Below, in pieces: positions 33,997 through 42,755 of a stretch of DNA of 64,000 bases. Numbering within the stretch: the stretch's first letter is position 1; each line of letters begins with the position of its first letter. The stretch is from Chloroflexota bacterium. Its GTDB lineage: Bacteria; Chloroflexota; Dehalococcoidia; Lucifugimonadales; UBA3495. The position numbers and the translations under genes were made by a program. Under the pieces are notes generated by a model. The model ran no database searches. It worked only from the letters and a program-made list of their open reading frames with translations, and had not been told where the DNA came from. The stretch spans positions 62,001-126,000 of the forward strand of contig JAPPMU010000059.1 of assembly GCA_028873965.1 (NCBI GenBank), read 5' to 3'.

Positions 33997-35814
33997 ATGC
34001 CTGGAATAGGGGACATTTTTCGCAAGCTGACGCGCCGCTCGCGGGCGCCGGAGCCGAGGCCGGCCGAAACGGCCGCTGCCGGACCTGGTGTGGCGCGGCC
34101 TGACCCTACCGATTTGGCGCCTCCCGAACCACTCGCTTGGGAGCATGAAGACGCCGCTCCTTCCCTTGCTTCCACCCCAGAGCTGGACGACTCGCGGTTC
34201 TCGCCGCCCGCCGAACCGGCATCATCCCAAGCGGCGTTTGACGATCAACCGCCCCGTGAAACACTGATCTCCTCTCCGCTCGAACCCCAGGTGAGTTTCG
34301 CTCCCGACACGCGGGATGACAGCAATGTCGGCGTACTTGATCCTCCGTTCGTTGAAGTCGGGGACGATGCCCAGAGGGAAGATCCCCTGGTGCTGGCCTG
34401 TCCGTATTGCGGGGCGGAAGGGCAACGGGTCGGGTCCCGCTGTGCTAACGAGCGATGCAACCAGGTGATCGTGCGGCTGCCGACCTGGGCGCAGCACCGG
34501 CGGCACAATTGGTTCACGCGACGCATTTCGTGGCGCCGCATCGTCACCGCCTGCGTCATCGCGCTCCTGATCGTGTTCGTCATCTGGGTAAATTACCCGT
34601 TTGCGCCCGACCCGGTGGTGTTGTTCAAAAAGACCCAGACCCAGTTGACCATCGATACCGGTCCCGGTTCGTGGACCGGCGTTGGCAGAGACCTCAGACA
34701 CAGTCGCCGGGTGGACATTGGACCACCGCCGCCTGCGGGTCAGATCAGGTACTGGAACTTCGACGTGCCCGGCGACCCGTTGCTGTCGGAACCCGTTGCC
34801 CAGGAATCGCACGTTTACATAGGTTCGTCCGAGGGCATGTACGCGCTGTCCCACGCGGACCTGTCCCTGATCGAAAAGTGGGAAGGCGACACGCCGGGCC
34901 GGATAACCGCCGGGGCCGCCGTAATCGGCCTGTACCTGTTTTTCGGGAGCACAGACCATACCGTCAGCTCGTGGAACGCGTTTGACGGGCAGGTGCGCTG
35001 GAGTTTTCCCGCCGCTGACACAGTTGAAACCGCCCCGGTGGTTTCGGACGGCCTGGTGTACATCAGCTCAGGGGAGAGTTGGATCTATGCCCTGGATGCC
35101 CACACCGGAGCGTTGATCTGGAAAAAGCAGCTGGACAGCAACGCCAGCGACGCCGCCACCATTCACGACGGCAAGCTGTTCATTGGCGACGAAAAGGGCG
35201 TGTTCTACATTTTGTCCGCCCGAACCGGCCAGGAATGGTTCCGTTTCCGAACCCCGCGAGCCATCAGAGGTTCGCCCGTGGTTTCCGAAGATGGGGAACG
35301 GGCGTATTTCAGCTCAGGTGGTCAGCTGTACGCCGTGGAAGCGACCCGCCGGGAGATACCGGGTCTTTATCAGTTCAAGCAGTTGTGGGCTCAACTCTGG
35401 CTCTGGCAGGTACCCGGCGTGCCGCGCCCCAAGGGACAGCAGGGCGGTCTATGGCGGTTTACACCTGAAAATCCCCTGCAGGGGATCAAGAGCAGCCCCG
35501 CGCTGGTCGAAGAAGAAGGCGGCAGCACGCTATACGCCGGAGGACACGACAACAATGTTTACGCGCTAGACGCCATGACCGGTGATCCTCTATGGACTTT
35601 CCCGACGGAGAATGCCGTGTGGGCTTCTCCCCTGGTAATCAAAGACCACCTGATCGTTGGCGACGAGTCCGGCGTCTTGTATTCGTTGGATCGGTTGACC
35701 GGGGATGAGAACTGGAGCATGAACCTGGGGTCTCCCATCATGATCCCGCCGATAGTGAGTAACGGGTTGCTGATCGTGCGCACCGTTGACGGTAACGTTT
35801 ACGGCATCGAATAG
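33997..35814 (+). CDS. Membrane-anchored PQQ-type beta-propeller protein with zinc ribbon
   Basis: 605 residues. After an N-terminal low-complexity Pro/Ala/Glu stretch (to about 130) comes a cytoplasmic zinc ribbon with C135, C138, C149 and C154 (LACPYCG ... RCANERC), then one transmembrane helix at about 182-199 (IVTACVIALLIVFVIWV). The outer part is a PQQ-like/BamB-type propeller of blades such as SHVYIGSSEGMYALS, LVYISSGESWIYALDAHTGA, LFIGDEKGVFYILSARTGQ and TLYAGGHDNNVYALDAMTGD. The quinone ligands of alcohol dehydrogenases are not evident, so this is probably a binding or scaffold protein. It sits 17 nt after the selenoprotein gene and ends at a strong terminator. Confidence 0.82.
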   Translation: MPGIGDIFRKLTRRSRAPEPRPAETAAAGPGVARPDPTDLAPPEPLAWEHEDAAPSLASTPELDDSRFSPPAEPASSQAAFDDQPPRETLISSPLEPQVSFAPDTRDDSNVGVLDPPFVEVGDDAQREDPLVLACPYCGAEGQRVGSRCANERCNQVIVRLPTWAQHRRHNWFTRRISWRRIVTACVIALLIVFVIWVNYPFAPDPVVLFKKTQTQLTIDTGPGSWTGVGRDLRHSRRVDIGPPPPAGQIRYWNFDVPGDPLLSEPVAQESHVYIGSSEGMYALSHADLSLIEKWEGDTPGRITAGAAVIGLYLFFGSTDHTVSSWNAFDGQVRWSFPAADTVETAPVVSDGLVYISSGESWIYALDAHTGALIWKKQLDSNASDAATIHDGKLFIGDEKGVFYILSARTGQEWFRFRTPRAIRGSPVVSEDGERAYFSSGGQLYAVEATRREIPGLYQFKQLWAQLWLWQVPGVPRPKGQQGGLWRFTPENPLQGIKSSPALVEEEGGSTLYAGGHDNNVYALDAMTGDPLWTFPTENAVWASPLVIKDHLIVGDESGVLYSLDRLTGDENWSMNLGSPIMIPPIVSNGLLIVRTVDGNVYGIE

Positions 35815-35838
35815 GAACTTCATCCGGCTCAACCAATG

Positions 35839-35874
35839 AAAAGTCCCTGGCCGCCTACGCGGCCAGGGACTTTT
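35839..35874. terminator. Bidirectional terminator between convergent genes
   Basis: A perfect 16-bp hairpin, arms 35839-35854 and 35859-35874, with a CTAC loop. The arms start with AAAA and end with TTTT, so both directions have a short U-run. It lies between the propeller gene (+) and the oppF-type gene (-) and can serve both. Confidence 0.9.
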
Positions 35875-35898
35875 ACCGTCTCATATGGAGATGATCGG

Positions 35899-36879
35899 TC
35901 AGTAGAGGTGGCACGAAACCCGGTGGCCCGGAGATACCTCTTTCTCGACTGGCGCTTCTTCCGAGCACTGAGGCATTGCGAACGGGCAGCGCGGGTGGAA
36001 CCGGCAGCCGCTGGGCGGGTTGATCGGTGACGGAACCTCGCCCTGTAGCACGATGTCTTCCCGAATCAGGTCCGGGTGCGAAGGCAGCGCGGCGGAGAAG
36101 AGCGCCTTGGTGTAAGGATGCAGCGCGTTGTTGTAAAGCTCCTCGGTCTCGGCATACTCGACAATTTGCCCGAGGTACATGACCGCCGTCTGATGCGCCA
36201 TGTATCGCACCGTCGCCAGGTTGTGAGCGATGAGCAGGTAGCTGACGTTGTACTGCTCCTGCAGGTCCTTGAGAAGGTTCATCACCTGCGCGCGAATGGA
36301 CACATCGAGCGCGGAGACCGGCTCGTCCAGAACGATCAGCTTGGGGTACGACACCAGCGCGGAGGCAACCGCGATCCTCTGCCTCTGGCCTCCGCTGAAC
36401 TCGTGTGGATAGTTGTTGGCTTGTTGGGAGTGCAAACCGACCTGTGCCAGCACCTCGGCAACGCGGTCGTTTTTCTCCTGGGTGGTCACATTGCGGTTGA
36501 CCACCAGCGGTTCGGAAACGATGTCGCGCACCCGCATCCGGGGGCTGAGCGAAGACCACGGATCCTGGAAAACCGCCTGCACGGTGGTTCGGTATTCCTG
36601 GAGCTGGGAACCCCGGAAAGTATTGATGTCCTCGCCATCGAGCAGGATTTCGCCGTCAGTGGGCGTTTCCAGGCGCAGCAGGAGCTTGCTGGTGGTGGTT
36701 TTGCCGCAACCCGATTCGCCGACCAAGCCCAGGGTCTCCCCTTGCTTGATGGTGAAGGAAATCCCGTCCACGGCCTGCACGTAGCCTATGGTCTTCATCA
36801 GGATGAGACCCTTGGTCACCGGGAAATACTTTTTCAGGCCGGTGACTTCCAGAAGGTTATTATCAGTAGCGACTGCCAT
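35899..36879 (-). CDS. oppF: Oligopeptide/dipeptide ABC transporter ATP-binding protein (OppF-type)
   Basis: Second ATPase of a peptide/nickel-type ABC importer. From the ATG preceded by AGGAGG it has 326 residues. Walker [15 protein letters not shown] (about 54-67), Q-loop [15 protein letters not shown], signature [14 protein letters not shown] and Walker [13 protein letters not shown] are intact. The C-terminal oligopeptide/dipeptide extension with a probable iron-sulfur/zinc motif has C300 and C308 in [19 protein letters not shown]. It is last in the minus-strand importer cluster. Confidence 0.95.
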   Translation of the reverse strand: MAVATDNNLLEVTGLKKYFPVTKGLILMKTIGYVQAVDGISFTIKQGETLGLVGESGCGKTTTSKLLLRLETPTDGEILLDGEDINTFRGSQLQEYRTTVQAVFQDPWSSLSPRMRVRDIVSEPLVVNRNVTTQEKNDRVAEVLAQVGLHSQQANNYPHEFSGGQRQRIAVASALVSYPKLIVLDEPVSALDVSIRAQVMNLLKDLQEQYNVSYLLIAHNLATVRYMAHQTAVMYLGQIVEYAETEELYNNALHPYTKALFSAALPSHPDLIREDIVLQGEVPSPINPPSGCRFHPRCPFAMPQCSEEAPVEKEVSPGHRVSCHLY

Positions 36880-36932
36880 CGTGGTCGGGACCTCCTCTGC
36901 GGGGAAATGCTGATTGCGGTGGTGCGCGTAGT

Positions 36933-37976
36933 TTACCCGGACGTGCCGGTCGGCGCCACGTATTCCGCGATGGGCGTTCCTTCCCAGTCCGAGTGCAACG
37001 CCCAGCAGTCTGCGTGATGCGCCTCTGCGAGTTGGACGGACGTGGGATACGTTTCCAGACACCGGTCAGAGACGTACGGGCATCGTGGAGCGAAACGGCA
37101 GCCTTCCGGCAGGTTGGACAGCAACGGCGGCTGCCCTTCGATCGAGTACAGGCGGTCAACGCGTTCTTCCAGCTTGGGCACGGAATTGATCAGTGCCTGG
37201 GTGTACGGATGCGCCGGACGGCTGAAGATGTCCCGCACGTCACCCTGCTCGATGATCCGGCCCGCGTACATCACCGCCACGCGGTCGCACATGCGGGCCA
37301 CCACGCCGAAGTCGTGGGTAATGAAGATGATCGCCAGTCCGGTCTCAGCCTGGATTTCTTTCAGGAGCCGCAGGTACTGCAACTGGATTGTCACGTCCAG
37401 CGCGGTGGTGGGCTCGTCAGCAATGATGATCCCGGGCTCGCACGACATGGCGATCGCGCCCACCACGCGCTGCTTCATACCGCCCGACATCTGGTGCGGG
37501 TAGTCGTCCAGCCGTCGCTCCGGCGCCGCCACGTTCACCTTCCGCAATGCGTCCACCGCTCGTGACAACATGGAGCTCTTGTTTTCCCGGTGAGCGATGC
37601 CCAGCGCTTCGCGCAACTGGTTGCCTATCGTGAATACCGGATTGAGCGAGGTTTGCGGGTCCTGCAGAATCATCGAAATTTGCCGCCCGCGAACATCGCG
37701 CATCTCGTCTTCGCTTTTCTGCAAGATGTCTTCGCCATTGAGGACTATCTCACCTTCCACGATGCGCCCGGCCGGCCTCGGAACCAAACGCAACAGCGAC
37801 AACGCTGTCATCGTCTTGCCGCAACCCGATTCACCCACGATACCAAGCGTCTCTCCCTTCTTCAGGTCGAAGGAGATCCCGTCGACCGCCTTGACGGTGG
37901 CCGCCCGTGTGAAGATGTAAGTCTTGAGGTTGTTGACCTCAAGGATGGTATCCGTGGCAGTTTGTACAGCGGTCAT
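36933..37976 (-). CDS. oppD: Oligopeptide/dipeptide ABC transporter ATP-binding protein (OppD-type)
   Basis: First ATPase of the importer, 347 residues. [20 protein letters not shown] (Walker A, about 53-72), ILQDPQTSLNPVFTIGNQLRE (Q-loop), MSGGMKQRVVGAIAMS (signature), IIADEPTTALDVTIQ (Walker B) and FITHDFGVVARMCDRVAVMYAG (H-loop). The C-terminal peptide-transporter extension (LPEGCRFAPRCPYVSDRCLE) is present. It lies 53 nt upstream of oppF and pairs with it as a heterodimeric ATPase. Confidence 0.95.
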   Translation of the reverse strand: MTAVQTATDTILEVNNLKTYIFTRAATVKAVDGISFDLKKGETLGIVGESGCGKTMTALSLLRLVPRPAGRIVEGEIVLNGEDILQKSEDEMRDVRGRQISMILQDPQTSLNPVFTIGNQLREALGIAHRENKSSMLSRAVDALRKVNVAAPERRLDDYPHQMSGGMKQRVVGAIAMSCEPGIIIADEPTTALDVTIQLQYLRLLKEIQAETGLAIIFITHDFGVVARMCDRVAVMYAGRIIEQGDVRDIFSRPAHPYTQALINSVPKLEERVDRLYSIEGQPPLLSNLPEGCRFAPRCPYVSDRCLETYPTSVQLAEAHHADCWALHSDWEGTPIAEYVAPTGTSG

Positions 37977-38169
37977 GGCAGCATTCCCCTCTGCATTGGT
38001 TTGGTCAGCTTGTAGGCTGGAGTCGGAGAGGCGGTTGCCCTATATCCGACGTCGTCCGGTTGTTGGGTGCGGTCATCTGCCGCACGCTGTGGCCGGATTG
38101 TACCAGCAACCACCAGCGTCGGCGAGATTATAGCGTGTTGCGTGCTCGATGCGCCGATCCACGGGAAAC

Positions 38170-39267
38170 CTACACATTCCTCAGCTTGGGATCCAACCGA
38201 TCACGCAGCCAGTCGCCCAGCAGGTTCATGGACAGCACGGTCAGGACGATGGCCAGGCAGGGGAACATGAAGATCCAGTAGGAACTGGTAATGACCTCCC
38301 GCCCATCGGCCGCCATCAACCCCCACGCGGGATTGGGTCGCGGTATGCCGGCGCCGAGGAAACTCAACGTAGCCTCCAGGATGATCACGTGCCCCACCTC
38401 CAGCGTTGCCAGCACGATCACCGTGTTGAAAACGTTGGGGAAGATATGGCGCATCATGATCCGCAAGTTGGAGGCGCCGGCCACCCGGGCCCGATCAATG
38501 AAGTCCCGCTCGCGTATCGCCAGCGCTTCCCCTCGGATCACCCGGGCGTAGCGAGCCCACAGCAGCAGGGCGATCACGATGATCACCGTGCTGAACCCGG
38601 AACCTATGGCGACCACCAGCGTCAGTGCCAGCAGGATTGACGGAAACGCCAGCTTGATGTCCACGATGCGCATCAAAATGGCGTCGAGCAATCCACCGCG
38701 GTACGCGGCGATCATTCCCAGGCCGGTGCCCAGTATGCCGCCCAACAAGATGGCCAGGCACGACACCGCCAGGGAGATGCGGGCGCCGTGCATCATCCGG
38801 CTGAGCACATCCCGGCCCTGCTTGTCAGTGCCAAAGGGATACTCCCAACTGCCGCCCTGCTCGGTGCGAACCACGGTTTCGCCAAGGTCGACCTCGCCGT
38901 TGCCGTTGGTGTCGATCAAGGTGGCCACACCGTTATTCAGGTTGCGCCGGGCGTTGTTGATGCTGATTTCGTCGGGGTTTTTGTCTCGCACCCGCTGCAC
39001 CACGAGCTGGCTCGTTTCCCGGTCCTGGACCCAGCCGGGTGGTTCCAACGCCCGGTCCAGATCACCTATCGTGCTGTCGTGAGGAGACAGGACGTCGGCG
39101 AAGACCGCCGGAATGACGAGCAGAAATATCAGGACGAAGAACGGGATGATCGGCAGTCGGCGAAGTTCGCTCCATATTCGACCAGCGGATATACCGCGGG
39201 TCGCGGTCGCGACTCCGGCCGCTGCTCCGGCAGGTCCGCCCGGCGGCGCGCTTGTTTGAGCAGCCAT
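38170..39267 (-). CDS. oppC: Peptide ABC transporter permease (OppC-type) with an EF-hand loop
   Basis: Inner-membrane permease, 365 residues from an ATG with a G-rich ribosome-binding site. A first transmembrane helix lies at about 40-60 (IIPFFVLIFLLVIPAVF). The usual periplasmic/N-terminal segment is enlarged and contains DTNGNGEVDLGE at 119-130, a complete 12-residue EF-hand calcium loop (ligands D119, N121, N123, E125 backbone, D127, E130). The permease domain follows (FGTDKQGRDVLSRMMHGAR at about 145-163), with EAA-loop IRGEALAIRERDFIDRAR. Calcium gating or folding control is my inference; OppC proteins usually lack such a loop. Confidence 0.92.
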   Translation of the reverse strand: MAAQTSAPPGGPAGAAAGVATATRGISAGRIWSELRRLPIIPFFVLIFLLVIPAVFADVLSPHDSTIGDLDRALEPPGWVQDRETSQLVVQRVRDKNPDEISINNARRNLNNGVATLIDTNGNGEVDLGETVVRTEQGGSWEYPFGTDKQGRDVLSRMMHGARISLAVSCLAILLGGILGTGLGMIAAYRGGLLDAILMRIVDIKLAFPSILLALTLVVAIGSGFSTVIIVIALLLWARYARVIRGEALAIRERDFIDRARVAGASNLRIMMRHIFPNVFNTVIVLATLEVGHVIILEATLSFLGAGIPRPNPAWGLMAADGREVITSSYWIFMFPCLAIVLTVLSMNLLGDWLRDRLDPKLRNV

Positions 39268-39332
39268 CAGTTTTCCCCCCAAGGGTTATGCATCGTGATT
39301 GTCTCGACGTGGAACCGACGAATCCGCACGGT

Positions 39333-40253
39333 TTATTGGTTGTATCGGATCCGCGGGTCGACGTAAGCGTAGGTGATGTCGGTGATGATGTTGATTCCGA
39401 CGTACAGCAGGGCGAACAGCATCACCACCGCCTGGACCACGATGTGGTCCTTGGAGTTGATGGCTTCGATGACCATCAGACCCAGCCCGGGCCAGGCGAA
39501 AACGGTTTCGATGACCACGGAGCCGGTGATAAGGATCGCGAAGATCAGGCTGAAGTACGTCAGCGGCCCGATCAACGCGTTGCGGAAGCAGTGCTTCCAT
39601 ACGATCTTCCACTCAGGGATGCCTTTGATCCGGGCCAGTTTCACGTATTCGGTGTCCAGCACGTCCAGCATCGAAGATCGGGTCAAGCGCATGATCGCCG
39701 CCACGTTGTAATAGCCCAAAGCGAAGCCGGGCAGGATGATGTGCTTGATGCCCCCTTTGCCCGACGTTGGCAACCAGCCCAGCTGTACCGCGAACAGCCA
39801 CATCAGGATCAGTCCCACGGCGAACGTTGGCGCCGACTGTCCTAATATGGCGAACATCTTGCCGCCGGCGTCAAACCAGGAATCTTTCTTCACCGCCGAT
39901 AAAACCCCGATGGGGAACGCGATTATCCCCGTAACCACCAGGGCGAACGCCGACAGTTGGATTGTGGCCGGCAGGCGTTCTGCAATCAACTCCAGCACCG
40001 GGCGGTCCCACCGGAAGGAGACCCCCAGGTCGCCGGTCAGCAGGCGCCGCATATAGGTGAAATACTGGACGTGCAGAGGCTTGTCCAGCCCCCAGCTCTG
40101 GCGGAGCCGTTCGATCTGCTCCTTGCCGGCCTCGTCGTCCAGGATCGCCGCCAGCGGATCTCCCGCCACGCGGGACAGCGCGAAGACGATGAGGCTGATG
40201 ACGAACACCGCCAGCAGTCCCTGCAAAATTCTCAGCACAATGAATCGCTGCAT
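39333..40253 (-). CDS. oppB: Peptide ABC transporter permease (OppB-type)
   Basis: Inner-membrane permease partner of OppC, 306 residues. It starts MQRFIVLRILQGLLAVFVIS, the N-terminal transmembrane helix of OppB/DppB proteins. FTYMRRLLTGDLGVSFRW (about 64-81) follows, then about five more helices, the EAA loop (DVLDTEYVKLARIKGIPEWK) and the ending ADVTYAYVDPRIRY-like sequence (actual ITYAYVDPRIRYNQ). It follows the receptor gene by 144 nt that contain a hairpin, and precedes oppC by 65 nt. Confidence 0.95.
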   Translation of the reverse strand: MQRFIVLRILQGLLAVFVISLIVFALSRVAGDPLAAILDDEAGKEQIERLRQSWGLDKPLHVQYFTYMRRLLTGDLGVSFRWDRPVLELIAERLPATIQLSAFALVVTGIIAFPIGVLSAVKKDSWFDAGGKMFAILGQSAPTFAVGLILMWLFAVQLGWLPTSGKGGIKHIILPGFALGYYNVAAIMRLTRSSMLDVLDTEYVKLARIKGIPEWKIVWKHCFRNALIGPLTYFSLIFAILITGSVVIETVFAWPGLGLMVIEAINSKDHIVVQAVVMLFALLYVGINIITDITYAYVDPRIRYNQ

Positions 40254-40335
40254 GTTACTGACCCCACTTACAGTTTCGGCAGTGGCACGGAATTCGGTTA
40301 GAGGTCCAATTTTTCAATGCGGTGGGCTGCGCAAG

Positions 40336-40370
40336 CTCTGACGCCCCGCATCCTCAGCGCGACGTCAGAG
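40336..40370 (-). promoter_or_regulatory. Hairpin between receptor gene 1 and oppB
   Basis: CTCTGACG (40336-40343) pairs with CGTCAGAG (40363-40370) around a 19-nt loop containing ATCCTC. It sits just after the receptor stop (40398). No U-run follows on the minus strand, so it may lower read-through into oppB or protect the receptor mRNA 3' end rather than terminate fully. A homologous hairpin follows the paralogous receptor gene. Confidence 0.55.
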
Positions 40371-40397
40371 GCGATTGTCGGAAGACGCCGGCTTACG

Positions 40398-42338
40398 CTA
40401 TTCACGCACGCCCTTCACGTATTCCAGGTAGATGAATGTCCCGTTATTGGGGCCGAGGAAGACATACTCGGCCACTATATCCGGGTCGATGGTGGCGCTG
40501 ATGGGAAGTGTCCAGCCTGGTATCACGCCAACCTGCTCGTAGATCTCGTCCGAGACCTTCTGCCACAGATGGGTGGCGTCGGACTCGTTCAGCGCCCGGA
40601 GAGCCTGTTCCTTGTAGTTCTGGATGTCGTCGCTGGTGTACATGCGGAAGAAACGTTCCGCGCTGTAGTAGAAGTGGACCCGGGTGTCGATAGGCGCGGC
40701 CGGACCACGGTGCGGGTAGATGCAGCAGTCCGTGTTCAGGCCGCGATACTCGTTGCGCCAGTTGGAGAACTCGATGGGCTCGATCGTCGGTTCCAACCCG
40801 ATCTGAGACCAGTACGCGGACATCGCCTCCAGCATGTCCGGGATCTCGGGAACTCCGCCCAGCGGGTACGAAATCACCCGGAACGAGAACCCGTTGGGGA
40901 ATCCGGCCTCGGCCAGCAACTGTTTCGCCGCCTCGGGATCGTAGCCGTAATATTCGTCCCATTTGTCTTCCCATGCCGGGTTGTATCCGGCCGGGAAGTC
41001 GGGCACGATGCCGCCGATCCAATGATGTTCGCCGGCGCCTCCGAAGATGGCTTCGTTGATGGCGTCGCGGTCGATCGCCTTGTTCATGGCGATGCGAACC
41101 GTGCGTCCCGTTTCGCCCGGAATGCTCCACGGCAATTCTTCGTCCCTATGGTCCACGATGTCGTATTCCTCCACGTACCCTTCCGGTGTTTCGCCCGTGG
41201 AGTAGTACAAACCGCCAAAGATTGCCCAGGCCATGGTGGCCGTGACCGATGAGTCGACCACTTCAAGGCCGTCATCTATCGCATCCTGCAACAGCGCCCG
41301 GTTTACTGACCCAATATGAGCCTCCCGAGCCTGCATGATCGCCAGTCGAGTAGCCGGTTCCCGGACGTCCTTGATCTCGATTTCACTGAAATCCGGATCA
41401 ACGCGCCAATGGTCATAATCTACCTCGGACCATTGCCAACCGACGCCCTCTTCGAAGCTCACGTATTCGTAGGGGCCGGTTCGAGCCGACTTTTCCGCCA
41501 CCAGGTCCCGGCTCGCCAGGCAGTAACCCAGGTCAAGACCTGATTCGTTGCTTCCGTAGTCTGCCGCGCCATTGGGGCAGGCTTGGTCCCACTGGGCCTT
41601 GCTGCTGATGGGCATGCCGCGGAAGCCGGAGAGCCAATAGACAAAGTCCACGGCGGGGCGCTTCTGCATCACCATGTTCAACTCGTAGTCGTTCACGATT
41701 TCCACAGCCGCACCGGGGTTGGACCGGAAATAGTCCGAATAAGAAGCACGACAATCGGGATTGGTGTAGTAGGCGAGAGAATGTTGCACGTCCTGGGCGG
41801 TGAACTCGCCCCAATCGTCATGCCATTGGACGCCTTGGCGCAACTTGAAATTCCAGATCATTCCATCATCTGAAATGCTCCATTCCGTAGCCAGCGTCGG
41901 CTCGTACTCACCGTTAAAACGATTGGCGTCGATCATGAATTCCATGGACATCCGGTAATTCACCACGCCCGAACCGGTCACCTCGCAGTCCAGCATCGAT
42001 TCCAGGGACGGCGGATCCAGCACCACTATGAGCCGTTCCGTAACCAACTCCCCTCCTTGTTCGCTTGGCGGGACAGTCGGTCTGGGGGTAGCAGCCTGCA
42101 ACACAGACGCGCGCTGCGTCGGGGTGGGCAGGGCCCCGCTTGCCACCGGCGTATTGGTCGCCCGCACCGCCGGAGTATTGGTGGGCGCCTCCACCTGGGG
42201 AGCCGCTGTAGCCGGAGCGGCTGGCGCCGCCGGAGCGGCCGCTTCCTGGGCCCCGCCGCATGCTACCAGGAAAGCAGTGAGGGCCAGGGTGGTTATTAAA
42301 ACGATCGCCGGAATTTTCAGTCCCCGTCTGATTGACAT
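40398..42338 (-). CDS. Peptide-type ABC transporter substrate-binding lipoprotein, copy 1
   Basis: Family 5 extracellular solute-binding protein (OppA/DppA/NikA class), 646 residues. The signal peptide ends in a lipobox (IVLITTLALTAFLVAC, Cys about 27), so the protein should be lipid-anchored. A Pro/Ala/Thr linker of about 75 residues with repeated TPTNTP-like motifs follows. The binding domain shows RQGVQWHDDWGEFTAQDVQHS (start hallmark of SBP_bac_5) and VRIAMNKAIDRDAINEAIFGG. It is about 70% identical by eye to the next gene. Ligand unknown. It heads the oppBCDF genes and has its own promoter. Confidence 0.93.
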   Translation of the reverse strand: MSIRRGLKIPAIVLITTLALTAFLVACGGAQEAAAPAAPAAPATAAPQVEAPTNTPAVRATNTPVASGALPTPTQRASVLQAATPRPTVPPSEQGGELVTERLIVVLDPPSLESMLDCEVTGSGVVNYRMSMEFMIDANRFNGEYEPTLATEWSISDDGMIWNFKLRQGVQWHDDWGEFTAQDVQHSLAYYTNPDCRASYSDYFRSNPGAAVEIVNDYELNMVMQKRPAVDFVYWLSGFRGMPISSKAQWDQACPNGAADYGSNESGLDLGYCLASRDLVAEKSARTGPYEYVSFEEGVGWQWSEVDYDHWRVDPDFSEIEIKDVREPATRLAIMQAREAHIGSVNRALLQDAIDDGLEVVDSSVTATMAWAIFGGLYYSTGETPEGYVEEYDIVDHRDEELPWSIPGETGRTVRIAMNKAIDRDAINEAIFGGAGEHHWIGGIVPDFPAGYNPAWEDKWDEYYGYDPEAAKQLLAEAGFPNGFSFRVISYPLGGVPEIPDMLEAMSAYWSQIGLEPTIEPIEFSNWRNEYRGLNTDCCIYPHRGPAAPIDTRVHFYYSAERFFRMYTSDDIQNYKEQALRALNESDATHLWQKVSDEIYEQVGVIPGWTLPISATIDPDIVAEYVFLGPNNGTFIYLEYVKGVRE

Positions 42339-42417
42339 GTTCTCTCTCCAGGTTCGCATTCAGTTGGAACTCATTGACGCGCGGTGGCAGCAGTCCCAAC
42401 CATCCAGCAGCCTACGC

Positions 42418-42447
42418 AATATAGGTAAATTCGTTAAGCCGAGTCAA
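42418..42447 (-). promoter_or_regulatory. Promoter of receptor gene copy 1
   Basis: Minus strand: TTGACT (42447-42442), 18-nt spacer, TATATT (42423-42418), about 80 nt before the start at 42338. The same layout, TTGAC(G/T)-18-TATATT, lies before the paralogue. Confidence 0.6.
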
Positions 42448-42687
42448 ACGCGATTAAAGGAACATGCTGTACGAAAATCGTATCATATCGATTGAAAATA
42501 GCGGTAATACGCACTACATCTCCGAAACAGGCCGCAAAGCGCTGTTGACGATTACGATATTTCAATGGCCAGCATCGTTGCAGCAAATAAATAATATGGC
42601 GTGCCGTGATATATTGGCGACAGCGATGATAAAGTCGCTGTGCGGTGTCCATCCAACCGTTCGATTCTGCCAAGTGGTGCGCTGCAT
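42448..42687. other. A/T-rich intergenic region between the two receptor genes
   Basis: Part of a 417-nt gene-free gap. It is clearly richer in A/T than its surroundings and holds short dyads (for example ACAGCGA/TCGCTGT near 42618-42640 around TGATAAAG) upstream of the copy 1 promoter. These could be regulator sites. I see no reading frame with coding character. Confidence 0.4.
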
Positions 42688-42726
42688 GCCCCCTGACGCC
42701 ACATCCTCGGCGCAGCGTCAGGGGGC
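42688..42726 (-). promoter_or_regulatory. Hairpin after receptor gene copy 2
   Basis: GCCCCCTGACGC (42688-42699) pairs perfectly over 12 bp with GCGTCAGGGGGC (42715-42726), loop 15 nt containing ATCCTC. It lies 30 nt beyond the stop of copy 2 (42756). No U-run follows. It is homologous to the hairpin at 40336-40370: the loops share ATCCTC-GCGC and one stem pair differs on both sides. Confidence 0.6.
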
Positions 42727-42755
42727 AACGCTTCTTCCATCAATTGCCGCAGGCG

